64,000 nt of DNA from assembly GCF_003286085.1 (NCBI RefSeq), contig NW_020825288.1, forward strand, positions 16,120,001-16,184,000, read 5' to 3'. A program made the position numbers and the translations under genes. Under the pieces are notes generated by a model. That model was not told where the DNA came from. It was given only the letters and a program-made list of their open reading frames with translations, and ran no database searches. Each line of letters starts with the position of its first letter. The stretch's first letter is position 1. Below, one piece after another: positions 1 to 29,996 of the stretch. The stretch comes from Drosophila persimilis. Its lineage: Eukaryota; Arthropoda; Insecta; Diptera; Drosophilidae.

Positions 1-1449
1 AACTCTCGTGCATTCAATAGGTTTCTCTTGTTTCTCTTGTCAAAGGCAGAAGGCATAATACACACTAAATTCATATCTTTCGCTTACTACTCATTAACCC
101 TAGGTCTGGGCCCGAGTGGGCCCAAAGCCAATGCTGCCGCTTGGGCCCCGCTCCCAGCCGGCCTGGAGGTTGGCCGAAATGGGGGCGGCCCGGGCAGCCT
201 TGGCCTTGCCGGAGGCCCTGGCCCTCCGAACAGGGCCCACTCCTCGCTACAAAATGGATTAACTATCAAAGTCTAGTCTTGGGTTTTTTAATCATTTACT
301 TTTTGGTTTTAGTTTTTGTTTTTTGTTTTTTTTTTACTTTGTTTTGAGGCGAACATGGTGCAATCATTGGGAAGGTTGGGGTACTGAGGGAAGAGGGATT
401 AAAGCTAGTTTCTTTGGAGTTTGTTCACATTTTTATTCGGGGACTTAAACAGTCCCCCAGTTTTAGACAAAGTTTTCTTTTAGTAAAAAAAGTTAAAGTT
501 AATCCTCGTTCATTCTTTGTTAATATTTTTAATGCAATTTCGGTTTTGTTTTCATATTCATATTCATATTCGTTTTCGTCTCTCTTCTTGCATGGTATAA
601 AAATATAAATGTCCACATTTACTCGTACTTAAAAAATCCCTTTGTTTAAGTTTTGTCCTCATAATAAAGTGTCGCATTTGCTTCGTTTTTTGTGGGCCTG
701 GGCTGTCATTTCTTTATGAAGTATTTAAAGTAGATTGTAACTTAGGAATGCCTGGTGGCCTGTGGATCTGCTCACTCCCATTCCCATTCCCATGCCGATT
801 CTCCTTCGATTCAATGGAACTACAATTCGTTTTTTTTCGTTTTCGCGGTGCACTTGTTGCATAACTATTTGGAGAGTTCTGAAGTAAGTGGTGGCTATCG
901 GTGCTAGCATTGGGTGTCGAGTAGTATCGGAGGCAAATAGAACAGAGACGGAATGGCAGGCATTTTCCGATCAAAGGCGGCCTGCCATTGACCTGCCACT
1001 GACCTGCCACTGACCTGCCGTTGACCTACAGCCTACAGTGTCCTAAGTGTCATTAAGTTTTCGTAGTGGCTACAGTGGAAAGCGAACATCGCTCAAATAG
1101 GACTCGACAACAATTCTTCCTAATACAACACAACATTATCATTTCATTTGGGTTTCGCTTTTTAGACTTTAGTTTTTGTATAGTTTTTTTTGTTTGTTCA
1201 TTGGTTTTAAATTGGTTTTAAAACGTTTAAATGTTAGCAGACAGTTAATGTTACATTAGTCGTGCCGCTGCTGTTCTGTTCTTCATAAGTCTAATACTTG
1301 CTGATCTATGTATTATCAGATAGGGTGTGGTATTATAATAATAGTTGATAAAAATAGCTTAATTAATATCAGTGTGGCTTACCTTAGTTAATTTCGAAAG
1401 GTTTTCGTTTTCGTTTCATAGTTAATACATATTGATATGCCTTTAATAC

Positions 1450-1522
1450 GATTACAGATTACAGATTACGATTACGATTACAGATTACAGATTACAGATT
1501 ACATTTACGATTACGATTACGG
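1450..1522. repeat. GATTAC(A) tandem repeat
   Basis: About eleven units of GATTAC or GATTACA in direct tandem, with slight unit-length variation. A minisatellite-like tract in the Ace 3' flank. Confidence 0.9.
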
Positions 1523-2617
1523 TTTGCTCATTAGTCTGCGACACACACTGAACTCTAGGGTTTGACAATGATCTATCATTTTTCTTGATTTACTTTTGAA
1601 CAATATTTATTTATAGATACGAGTATAGACATACCAAGTACACTGTTTCTCATTATACATTATTGATCATTATACATTATACAATAAATTTGTTTTTGTT
1701 TACTCATTGATCCAATTTCACTAAGTGTATAAAATTTCTAATTACCATTACTATCCAATCATATCATTTATTTTGTATCTCTCAATTTTCAATATTCAAT
1801 TTTTCCTCTTCACCGGTTGTCACTAAGCCAATTTGTAAAACGTTTAGTACAAATACAATATTCCGTGTATATATATTTTGTTTGTATGTATATGTATATA
1901 TATATATATAATATACTGATATGTTTTGCCATATAAATATTTCCTCTATCCCGCCCTAAGCTAAACTTCCTTTTGTGATCGATTCTTTATTACAATTTAT
2001 CAATTTATCAATTTGCTTTTGCCTTTGCTTTTGCTTTGGTTTTGTTTATTTTTGCAAAAAATTTGTTTGGGTTGTGCTGGACTTGGGTCTCATTTATATC
2101 TCTATCTCATCCATCTTATCTATCCATTAATTTCGTTTTCTTTTCCATTTTCCTTTTCTTTTCTTCCGATAAACCAACGCCAATCGTTTGTACAATACAA
2201 ATGTGTTTTCTTTTCGTTTTTGTTTGGTTTTGTTTGATTTTCCAAAAATTTCCACTTGGTTGTTCTCATAAGAATCTTGGGTGCTTACAATTTGTGTGGT
2301 TTCCCTGGGAAAGCAAATCGAAATCAAGTGACCAAGTGACCCCCCTCAACCTAATATGAAACCAATGCAATTTGGCCAAATATCGTTAGGCGACAAGGAC
2401 TCCTCCGAACTGAAAGCAAAAATTGTGCCATTAAATGCGCTCAAGATGGGTGTGGGCGTGGTGGCTGTGCTCGCACGCCCTCTGGCAAAAAGTGTCTGGT
2501 TTTGTCTGTCGAACGGGCGAATGGAATGGAATTCCTGTGTCCAGTCTATGTAAACATATTCAGGCTGCCCCGAGGGCAGGACAAACATTTTCAATTATCA
2601 AAAGTTCTGTTTGGAGA

Positions 2618-2648
2618 CTGGCTACTGGCTACTGGCTACTGGCTACTG
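2618..2648. repeat. GGCTACT heptamer tandem repeat
   Basis: About four copies of the heptamer GGCTACT, followed by a CCGTCT triplicate. Short tandem repeat in non-coding sequence. Confidence 0.9.
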
Positions 2649-3016
2649 TCTCCGTCTCCGTCTCTGGGCCAGGTTCCTACAAATCAAGCAATTTAGCGTC
2701 AGCGTCGTACTACACAAAAACAATTTGGGTGTCTCCCGGTCTGGAGAGCAGCCAGATTTCCACTCGGCAGACTCTCGTGTGATATGCAATATTTAGCTGG
2801 CTTCTTCTGGGGGGTGCAGAGAGCTCTAATTTCCTTCTTTTTTTTGTTCAATTTACAAAGGTTCAGCAATCGCCATTTAATGTTATCCTTGGATCGGCGC
2901 TAACCGATTCTACTAGGTTTTCTCTTCATCCGTTAACAAATTTGCTGCACAATCTGCGTTTCCGGGTGCTATTCGTACTTTTACATAAACATTTTCGGGT
3001 TTTCTTCCGCTTGCTA

Positions 3017-3030
3017 AATTTTTATTAATA
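3017..3030 (-). promoter_or_regulatory. Possible proximal poly(A) signal of Ace
   Basis: TTTATT on the plus strand reads AATAAA on the minus strand, about 110 nt after the Ace stop codon. Further TTTATT copies occur downstream (near 1608 and 2045), so longer 3'UTRs are possible. The sequence cannot tell which site is used. Confidence 0.35.
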
Positions 3031-3133
3031 TATGTGTTTTAATTTTAGGTGTGTGTGGTGTGTGTGTTGTGTGTGTGTGGGTGTGATTTCGTGTGTATTC
3101 GTGTGATTGGGTACTGCCCGAAATGGTTTTCTT

Positions 3134-21381
<18,248 letters not shown>

Positions 21382-22073
21382 CTATTATCCGGTTGTGCTT
21401 GCTGGTGCTGCTGGTGCTGCTGCTGCTGCTGCCACAGTTGCCACTTGAAGCTGCCGTATGTGTCTTGCACTAAACATTCTTCCAAAGCCTTTGCTCGGTC
21501 TCCCTTCGGCCTGGCCTAGGACGTGGCTCGGGGCTGGGGACTGGGAACTGTGGACTGGGGACTGGGCTCTTGGAATTCCACTGAAGTCAGGGTGTACGGC
21601 TTTGGCTTTGTGCAGCTGTTGCACTTTTGCAGCGGTGTTTCCTATGCGCTACCTGCGCCTACCCTCAGCTCTGCTCGGCTCGGCTCGGCTCGGCTCTCTT
21701 CGCCTCTCCTCAGGTTTCCTTTCCTTTCCTTTCCGTTCCGGTATGGTCTGATGGTCGGATCTCTCGGGTCTGCTCCTCTCTGTGTGTTTAAACTGCAAAT
21801 AGAAAGGACAGGCATTAGGGTATTTGTCTTAGTTTCCTGCCAGTTGGTACAGCAGTGGGCGTGTGCTCCGAGGTTTGTTTAATTTCTCTTTTTCCCTGCT
21901 CTCTTTATGCTGCTTTTTCCGGTGCCCTTTCTGCTACTTTTCTGCTGCTGTCACCACAAAAGTACAAGTCGACTCCTCTGGTGCTTCGTCTTCGACGTCG
22001 TCTGCCCCCGTTTGTATGCTACAGTATTTAAGTGTGTTTGCATTTGTCTCTGTCGTACATATGTCTGCATCAG

Positions 22074-22077
<4 letters not shown>

Positions 22078-22106
<29 letters not shown>

Positions 22107-22107
22107 C
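22078..22107. repeat. GT microsatellite
   Basis: About fourteen GT units, in the region upstream of the Ace coding exons. Confidence 0.95.
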
Positions 22108-22907
22108 ATGTGTTTACCACTTCAGCAGAGATGCAAATGCCCCCCAAAGACCCCATCCACCGTCTCGTCTTGCACTCAAAAGTTTCCGAGTGCCGCCCCA
22201 TTCCCCTCCCTGCCCCACCCCACCGGCACATTGGGGCCACTCACAGCTCACAGCTGCTCTCGAGATCCGTATATCGTTTTCTAAGGCTGTGTCGTCTCCT
22301 TCAAGCTTTCGGAAACGTCGTTAAACATAATTTCTTATATATGCTGTCATAAAACCGTCACTTGACCGATTTATGCAAATATTTTATGGCCCAGCCGACA
22401 TCTTGATTCAAGCAATCGTAAATTGAGGGGTCGGTCACTTGATTTAATTGGAAATGCAACGCAATAACATGCCTTCCAGGCTTCGACTTTAGATACATAC
22501 AAACACAGAGCACTAATTAGCAGCTCGAAGTATGTGATGCACCACAAACAGTCGTACTTTTTGCTATACGCGTCATATAAGGAGTCCAGGTAGTTCTTCC
22601 GCCACTAGTCCTAATGAAATGCAATGAAGTACTGGCCATATATCCTTAGTTTTAAGTTAAAGTTTCAATTTTACAAAGTAGTCCTCTGTCTAAGATGCAA
22701 AATCACTCTACAACTTGGGATATTCCCCGAAAACCTAAAACCACCCACAAATTTTTTGAAAAATCTCAAAAATATGATATTTTTACCATATTTTGTAAGA
22801 GTTAAACAAAGTTACCCCTTAGATGCACTTTTATATCTTCGGACACGATTTCCTTTCTTTGATGCGTCATTTAGAATGATCGAGCGTCGATCACCATGCT
22901 TTTTTCA

Positions 22908-22960
22908 GTATATTCTCGCCGTATATTCGGTATTTTCTTTAGTGTGACCGCGCATTTATG
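22908..22960. promoter_or_regulatory. Motif 6-like and motif 1-like sequence pair in the Ace upstream region
   Basis: CAGTATATTC, CGTATATTC and CGGTATTTTC on the plus strand are followed by AGTGTGACCGCG, the complement of the motif 1 core GGTCACACT. The two motif types point in opposite directions here, unlike the three promoter modules near 41.2, 55.5 and 60.7 kb. No gene start is visible beside it. Confidence 0.35.
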
Positions 22961-25494
22961 GATTAATTAATAAAAACTAAGCCGTATTGGCTGTTATAGG
23001 TTAGACTGGGGCTTCCGTACTGACTTATAGGAATTATCCTACCACAATTTTTATAAAAGTAAGTACTTTTTTGCAGCCTAGCTTAATTCGCAATTGTTCT
23101 CTTATTATCACAAAGGATTATCCGTAAAACCAACATTTTTCAACGACAAATTTTTAAAACATAACCTATAATGATTGCGGTTCTCTTGCTGACTTCTTCG
23201 ATTTATAGATACATATATAGTTCTAGGCTACATCTTCAGTACGACCCAGTACTTGTCGGATAAGCTTTCTTCGGTGCCCCTCTACACACGGTATGAAGTC
23301 TTTTTACTAGTTCATACTCGTAATTAATTGGTGTGCTTCTTTGAAAGTTCTTATTTTGAGGGGTGTTTCGGTGTCTCTGTCGAGTGTGTACTGTATGCAC
23401 AACTGAAGGAAAGTTAACAGGCAAAGTTTTCATACAAATATCACTCTGAAAAGCCAACTGCCTGCCGCACACAAATTAGGCAAAACCAATGGAAAGCTGC
23501 CAATTTCTGGCAATGTTTGTGTGTGCTCTGCTCTATAAATATGTCATTTTGTTCCACCTTCAATGTCCTGCTGACATGGGAGGCTGCCTGCAGTTTGAGG
23601 GGAAATACAAACAGAAAAACGAACGAACAAACATTTGCCGCAGGCAGTAGCTTAACCCTGCCATGTCCTTGATGCGCCCGTGCTCCTGCGTCGTGTCCTT
23701 TGCCAGTTGCAGCAACTTCCGAAGCCAAATTGAGCCGCGACCAGTACCAGAGCCTTGCATGCTGGCAGCCCATTAGACGGGGCCGTATAATAACTCCACT
23801 GCCACACCTCCTCCGGGCGCCCAACTGCACCTTATGCTAAGCAGCTCGCCAGCTCTCCAGCCGCTGTCTCAGCCCCTCTGCCTCCCCGGTGGCGCCGCAG
23901 TAATTTAAATGTTATTTTGCGGCACAATTAAAATGGCATTAAGACGCCACCGAAATGCGACTTGACTTACAGGCTGCCAATTTATTTCCGTTCCCACTGC
24001 CGACGACCCTGCACATTTCAGCTAAATTAGCTCAATTTTCTACATGTACTTTGCATTTTCATTTCTGCTTTGCACCGCATGGTCCTCCGCTGGGGCGGCC
24101 ATCTTTGTCCCCATCCAGAGATCGAGGCATCCAGGCATCCAGGCATACAGGCTCTGTCAACAGCGCCTGGTCCCGAGCAGATAAGACCGGACCTAAGTGA
24201 ATATTTTCTTAATTTCTTGCGGCTGCAGCAGTTTTCTTCCCCCTTCCCTCGCCATTTCCCCTTCTGACTGAAACTTTCCAGGAAAACGAGTCGTTTTTTA
24301 AGTGGCATGGGGGGAGGGGGTGACACTTTTCTTCGTCTTATTTCATTTGATGGCTTCCCCTGGCTGGCAGCACACAATTCAAGCGCTTAGTTTCAGCTGA
24401 CACGGGAAATTTTTCTTGCCAACTGTTTTCATAAAGTTGCAGCTTCAAACTTGGCTCAAGGAGCAACTGAAAGCTTCTAAAGTATGAGTACTGCATAGAG
24501 ATCGCAGAGCTTATTTCACAGCAGCCTCATAGAAAATTCCCACAGCTACTGGGGACCACTCCTTTCAGGACCCAAAGCAGAAAATAATACTGCCCCCTAT
24601 GGAAATAAAACCTGAATTAATTGTTAATTATTTTTATATTTTTGCAGTATATTTTGCATTGAAATAATCTGATTCTTTAATTAAAATTCTGTTGACGCCG
24701 TTGAAGGATTTTCTGCATAAACATTTCATAGTTTTTCTTGTGGCTGTTGGCTTTTTCAGCTTTGCTTTATTTTTCTTTTCCATGGAAACCACATGAATAC
24801 CCCATTTGGCGACCCCTCAGCTGTGGTGTCATGGATATGATAACAGACAAAGCCAGAGAGACAGCGAGACAGAGGGGGAGGGCGAGAGAGAGAGAAGGAG
24901 AAGGAGAGGCGCGAAAAATTTTAATGACATTCAAATTAAATTATAATTTCAAAAGTTTCGCCGCGCCACGAGAATATTGCTGTTGACGATGATGACAAGG
25001 ACATGACCAGGACCAGCACCAGGACCCGCACCCGCACCCGCACCCGCACCAAAAACCAGCACCAGGTGAAAAGCGAGCTGGCGACACTCTGTCCTCAGTC
25101 CACCACTCCACCCTCTCTCTGTTTTGGGCTCTGCCTGGGTCAGTATTCGTTGGCCAAAGGTCAAAAGGGGGAACCAGCAACAACGATAAAGGTTTGGCAG
25201 CCTTCCTCGACCTCGATGCTGCTCCCATTCAACTCGCTCTCCCCATCTCTCTCTCTCTCTGTTTGGCTCCATCCCCCTTACACACCGCCCTCCCCATCTT
25301 TTGTTTTCAAAATTTGGCGAATGCTAAAAAACTTGGCTAACGACAAAACGAACGGTAAAAGCCAAAGGGTAAACAACACAAAGGCAAAACGAAACAAAAA
25401 CAAAGATGAGAGACACCAGAGGGTGATTGCTTGGTGAGGGGAGCGGCGGCACGGGACGTGTTTTTGATGTTTGCCGTGAATGTTGTTTCTGCCA

Positions 25495-25520
25495 CACACA
25501 CACACACACACACACACATA
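25495..25520. repeat. CA microsatellite
   Basis: About twelve CA units. Confidence 0.95.
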
Positions 25521-26366
25521 GGAGATATGTACGTGTCTGTTAGAGATGGAAGTGCTGCCACAGGATGACAATTTTCAATCAGGCACGACTTTTTGTATTA
25601 ATAAATATTTTTGGGTGAAATCTTGGGAATATTTTCCCAAGAATTCAATGGGAAAACACCTTCTTTTAGCTTATTTTACCTATTTTGGATAGCAAAATGG
25701 GTCCCCTGTTCATGTTAAATGGTTTATTGCCATGGTCTTTAAATTTTTCTTTGAGCACGGACTCTCACGAGAGAGGCACGAAATGCCCTTCTCTAGGATG
25801 CGCCTCCAGCCTTATACGTATACGTATACGACTATGTCTATGTCTATGTCGATGTCTAAATGTGTTGTTTAATTGGTAGGTTGAAGAGGGTAGCGGCAGG
25901 CAGGAGAACGGGCGGGGGGGCTGGCAGTGGGATGGCAGTCGGCGACGCTTAATTGATACCAAACGGCAGAGGTGTGAGAGACAGGTGTCTATTATGGACA
26001 AAATACCTAAGTACTATTGGCCAATATTGTGACAGGGACCGGGGACTGGGGTCTAGCCAAGGAGAAAACTGTGCACGATTGGAGAAGCTTGGAAAATGTC
26101 TAAGGATTCAAATCGTGTTTAATCTTTTGCAGGCCATTTGCCTGTGCTCCCTTCCGGTTAATAAACTTCCGCACAATCATTAAACCCCCGAAAAATATGA
26201 CCATCTGCTTTAATGGGGCACAATCATCGTCAACTTGCCACTGACCGTTTGACCTTTTCGGCCACCAAGTGACGGGACTCCGATCACAGGCTTCGGCGCC
26301 ATAAGGCGAATGTCTGGCGCCAGCCAAACTATAAAATAAATGCACGGGCGTGGCGCAAATCGTAGC

Positions 26367-26403
26367 CGGGTCCGGGTCCGGGTCCGGGTCCGGGTCCGGG
26401 TCC
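26367..26403. repeat. GGGTCC hexamer repeat
   Basis: Six near-perfect copies of the hexamer CCGGGT/GGGTCC in tandem; a translated reading gives artificial Arg-Thr or Asp-Pro repeats. Confidence 0.95.
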
Positions 26404-28437
26404 TGGCCCACACGACAAGCAAATGACCCGAAATGAGGAGCCGCACAGAACATGACACGAACTTCATCTTCCAGCAGAAACTGAATCGGAATCAATTCGT
26501 AATTTCATTATATCAGAGACCTATTAAACAGTGTGATATATCTAATAAGAAATAACAAAAAAGAGAGCTCAGAAGAGAGAAAAATGCAAAGTTATTCTGG
26601 TGATTAAATCCTTTTAAAAGTACAAGAGAATCATTTCGAAGCAGACCTGAACTGAACTTAAAGTTTCTGCTGTGATTTTGCAATCATTTTTTCGCTTTAA
26701 TTATGCCTAGATATATTTCACAGAACCAATCTGCACTGGGTGCTTCTGCATCCGGGTCATGCTGGCTTCTAGAGAAGGTTGGGGGGAGAGCACCCTTACT
26801 CATATGGAGACCATAATAAAATGCGAAATATGCACAGCAGGCAGCAGAGGGGAAGCCCAGAGAGGAGACTGTGGCACTGGCGCTTAGTTTTTTATTGCAT
26901 GACGCCGCATGTGGTGGCTGCGGCGAGTGAGGCATGCAGGATGAGAGGCAGCACCAGCATTAAACAAGTGCCGCGTGGCCACGTCCGGTGCACGACTTTG
27001 GTTTTAGTGGCTTTCGGCCGTCAACGGGCATCGTTAACGCTGAGGCGCTCAATTTAGCCCGACTTATTCAGGTTGGCGCTTCGGTTGGCGTCGGTGCGAC
27101 TGACCTTGATGATATCACCGCCATCTCCCAGTCCCACACCCACACCCACTCCCACTAGAAGTTCCTGTTCCAGGCCGAGACCCAGTCCAAGACATGTGCG
27201 AATCTTTCGCAGGCGAGCTTAAAACTCGCACGTGCCTCTCTGCCTCCAATACACCCACAGACCTCCACCTCAACCCTCCTGTTCTCTCCTCTTCAGTCCT
27301 GCCTGCCCTTGGTGTCGATGTCTTGGGTCTCGGGTTACCCATGGGTGTGCTGCACTTAAAGCCGAAATAAAAATCAATAATCGGGCAAATGACAAGTCAA
27401 CAGCAGCTGAGCGAGCTGAACCGTCTTGCTCCCAAAAAGCCCATACATGCACAGGGATATGTGGTAGTGTGTGTATGTGCTGGTGTCTCTGTGTGTGGTA
27501 GTATGTTTGGGGGGAAATGTTTTATATTAAGTAACCTGACAGCCAGTTTCCCGGGTCTCCGGGCCACGTACTCTGCTCGCGACCCGAAAGCGTGCACCGA
27601 AGTCTCGACTCGAATTTATGGCATTCTCTCTTTTTAATTTATGTATTTTTCTTGGTTCTTAGCCTGCACTTGTTTATGAAATATATGGAGTCATTAACCT
27701 AGAGAGAGAGAGCGGAATGAAATACGTTTCGAGACTGAGTTGGAGACTCGCCAAGTACTTGATTTTATTTGCATACTTTTTGGAGAAGAATCAAAACTAG
27801 GGCACCAATAGTTGTTCTCTTTCAACAACCTTGGAAGATCAGCCTAATTGAATCGAATATCGCATCGATATTCACTAGAAAATCCAGTCTTGTGGTGGCA
27901 GGACCATCAGGCAGATGACAAAAGTCGAGGAAGCAAATCTCACAAGGATCTCATAAAAGATAGGAGATAGGAGCTAACTCAATCATAAAATAAACCATAA
28001 TTCATTCAAGTTTATCAGAAAAATACACTTCATTCAAAATAAAAGAAAGTTCGATTGTGCAATTTATAAAAAAAAGCCCATAATAAAAACCACAATACCC
28101 ATTTGAAAAAAATCAACATTTTTGTATTTTCCCCACTTTTGTGCACTCCATTGAGTCCATTGCAATGTTAAGTATACGCCCGGGCGGCCCATGCAGATGA
28201 AATATGGCCTGGCAGACCTATGTACATGTCTCTTGCTGATTATGAATACATCTCAGCCTTCAGTCCCCATCCCCGCCCCACTCTCCTGCTCCCCGCTTCA
28301 GCGGATGCTGTGAAATGTCAAATGTGAATGCCGTGTTCATATGAAATGACGCAAGAAAGGAAATCGTTTGCCTTTGGGGCGCCAACGCCAAAGGGCATCG
28401 GTCCAACGATACAAGGCCAGGCATAAGTCCCAGCAAG

Positions 28438-28445
28438 TGACGTCA
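28438..28445. promoter_or_regulatory. Perfect CRE palindrome TGACGTCA
   Basis: Fourth full CREB/ATF consensus in the Ace locus, in the presumed first intron upstream of the coding exons. Confidence 0.3.
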
Positions 28446-29974
28446 CAGTGCTCGAATATGTATGTACAACTGTGTTCGGAGAGTGTGTGCTGGGTCCTGT
28501 CCCTTGCTGACCACGAAACCTACACAAAGGCCCAACAAAATACCAAAGTTGCCGCAGCCTGGTTAATTACATGAAACAATAACATCATCATCATCATCAT
28601 CGAGGAGGGTATCCAGGGGGGGATACTTGGCACATTATGCACACGACATGTGCAACATTGTCTCGATATGAGAATAATTCAGGCCGCATAATGAGAACTG
28701 TGCGTCAACGACACGCGCCAGCGACCAAGCCGGAGCCGGAGCCGGAGCCGATGCTGGAGCCAGCAACAAGGGCAACAAGGGCAACAATCAATATTGATGT
28801 TTTCGAGCCTGATGCTAATATACGATAGTCGCAGGCCATAATTAAGTTCATAAAAGCGTAAGAGTTTTAATTGGGCTGCTTATTGCAATAATCAGTGCCC
28901 AGGGTGGTGGGGGCGAGGGCTGCCTGGAAGGGAGTCTGCGACTGGGACTATCACTGGGCGTGTGTGCACTCGTGTGCACTTGCCTGAGTTATTCAATTTG
29001 TGGCATCAACCAAATTGCAGCCACAACAACAGCAACACTGACAGCAATCACGCTAAAAATGACGGCGGCAGCAACAACAATCAGCGGAAAATTAAGTGGA
29101 AAACGCGTTGGAACTTAAATGGAAATTTAATTGCCATACGCATCGATAATTTTTTTATTTTTTTTTTACAATAATTACAGCGTTTTATTTTTTATGTGGA
29201 CTCGGCGCTTGTCAATTAGTCGGGCTTCTATAATTAGGCTTCATTAAGAATAAATACTATATACTCCCATATATAATCAACCGAAAATCTCCAATTAATG
29301 CATTAGTTTTGCGATTTAAAGCGCATTTGGCATCATCTCATTAATAATGATTTACATTAATTACGCGCTTCCACAATTTAAATCATATTATATTGTAGAA
29401 AATAGTAAATGAACATTTAATGATTATTAAATATACACAAATATATAGAATATATATATTAATGATTGTTTTCCCCCTTTCAGCAATAATTGGATAGATC
29501 TATGATGTCTAATGGCACTCCCTCTGCCTCTTGCCCTGCTTCAGTCCAGAGAATACCCCTTTGACGACTGGTTGGCTGTGCAAAGTCGGGACGTAATACA
29601 GATTTAATGCAAAGGCATGTTAAAGCATTGACACAGTGGCAGCAACAGCGAAAAGGGCGAGCACTGTGCGATTTACAGTCAAAGGCTGAGCGTATACAAT
29701 CACACTAAAATCGCGCATACGCCGCGTATTCCCAAAGACGCATCACAACTTCGCATTTGTTTGCCTTTGAGTGGCACATGCGCCGCGCCAGAGCCAAAGC
29801 CAGTGCCAGTGCCACACTTGGCACTTGCTTTTATTTTACCCTGGGTTACTTTTAATGCCCGACTATGGAGGACAAGGCGCCAGAGCACCCGGGCGCGCAC
29901 TCAGGGAGACACGCACATCAAGCAGCTTATTCCCAGTGCACGGCCCGGGCTCAAAGCGTACATATGTATGTGAG

Positions 29975-29996
29975 TGCGTGTGTGTGTGTGTGTGCT
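29975..29996. repeat. GT microsatellite
   Basis: About nine GT units. Confidence 0.9.

Larger units (their letters stand above)
1..3000. other. Ace 3'UTR and downstream flank, no confident gene
   Basis: AT-rich non-coding sequence on the 3' side of Ace. It holds a GC-rich block (about 105-245), a GATTAC tandem array (about 1450-1522), a TATATA run (about 1880-1912) and a GGCTACT tandem (about 2618-2648). The short ORFs are low complexity and show no recognised domain. Part of it is probably alternative Ace 3'UTR. Confidence 0.6.
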
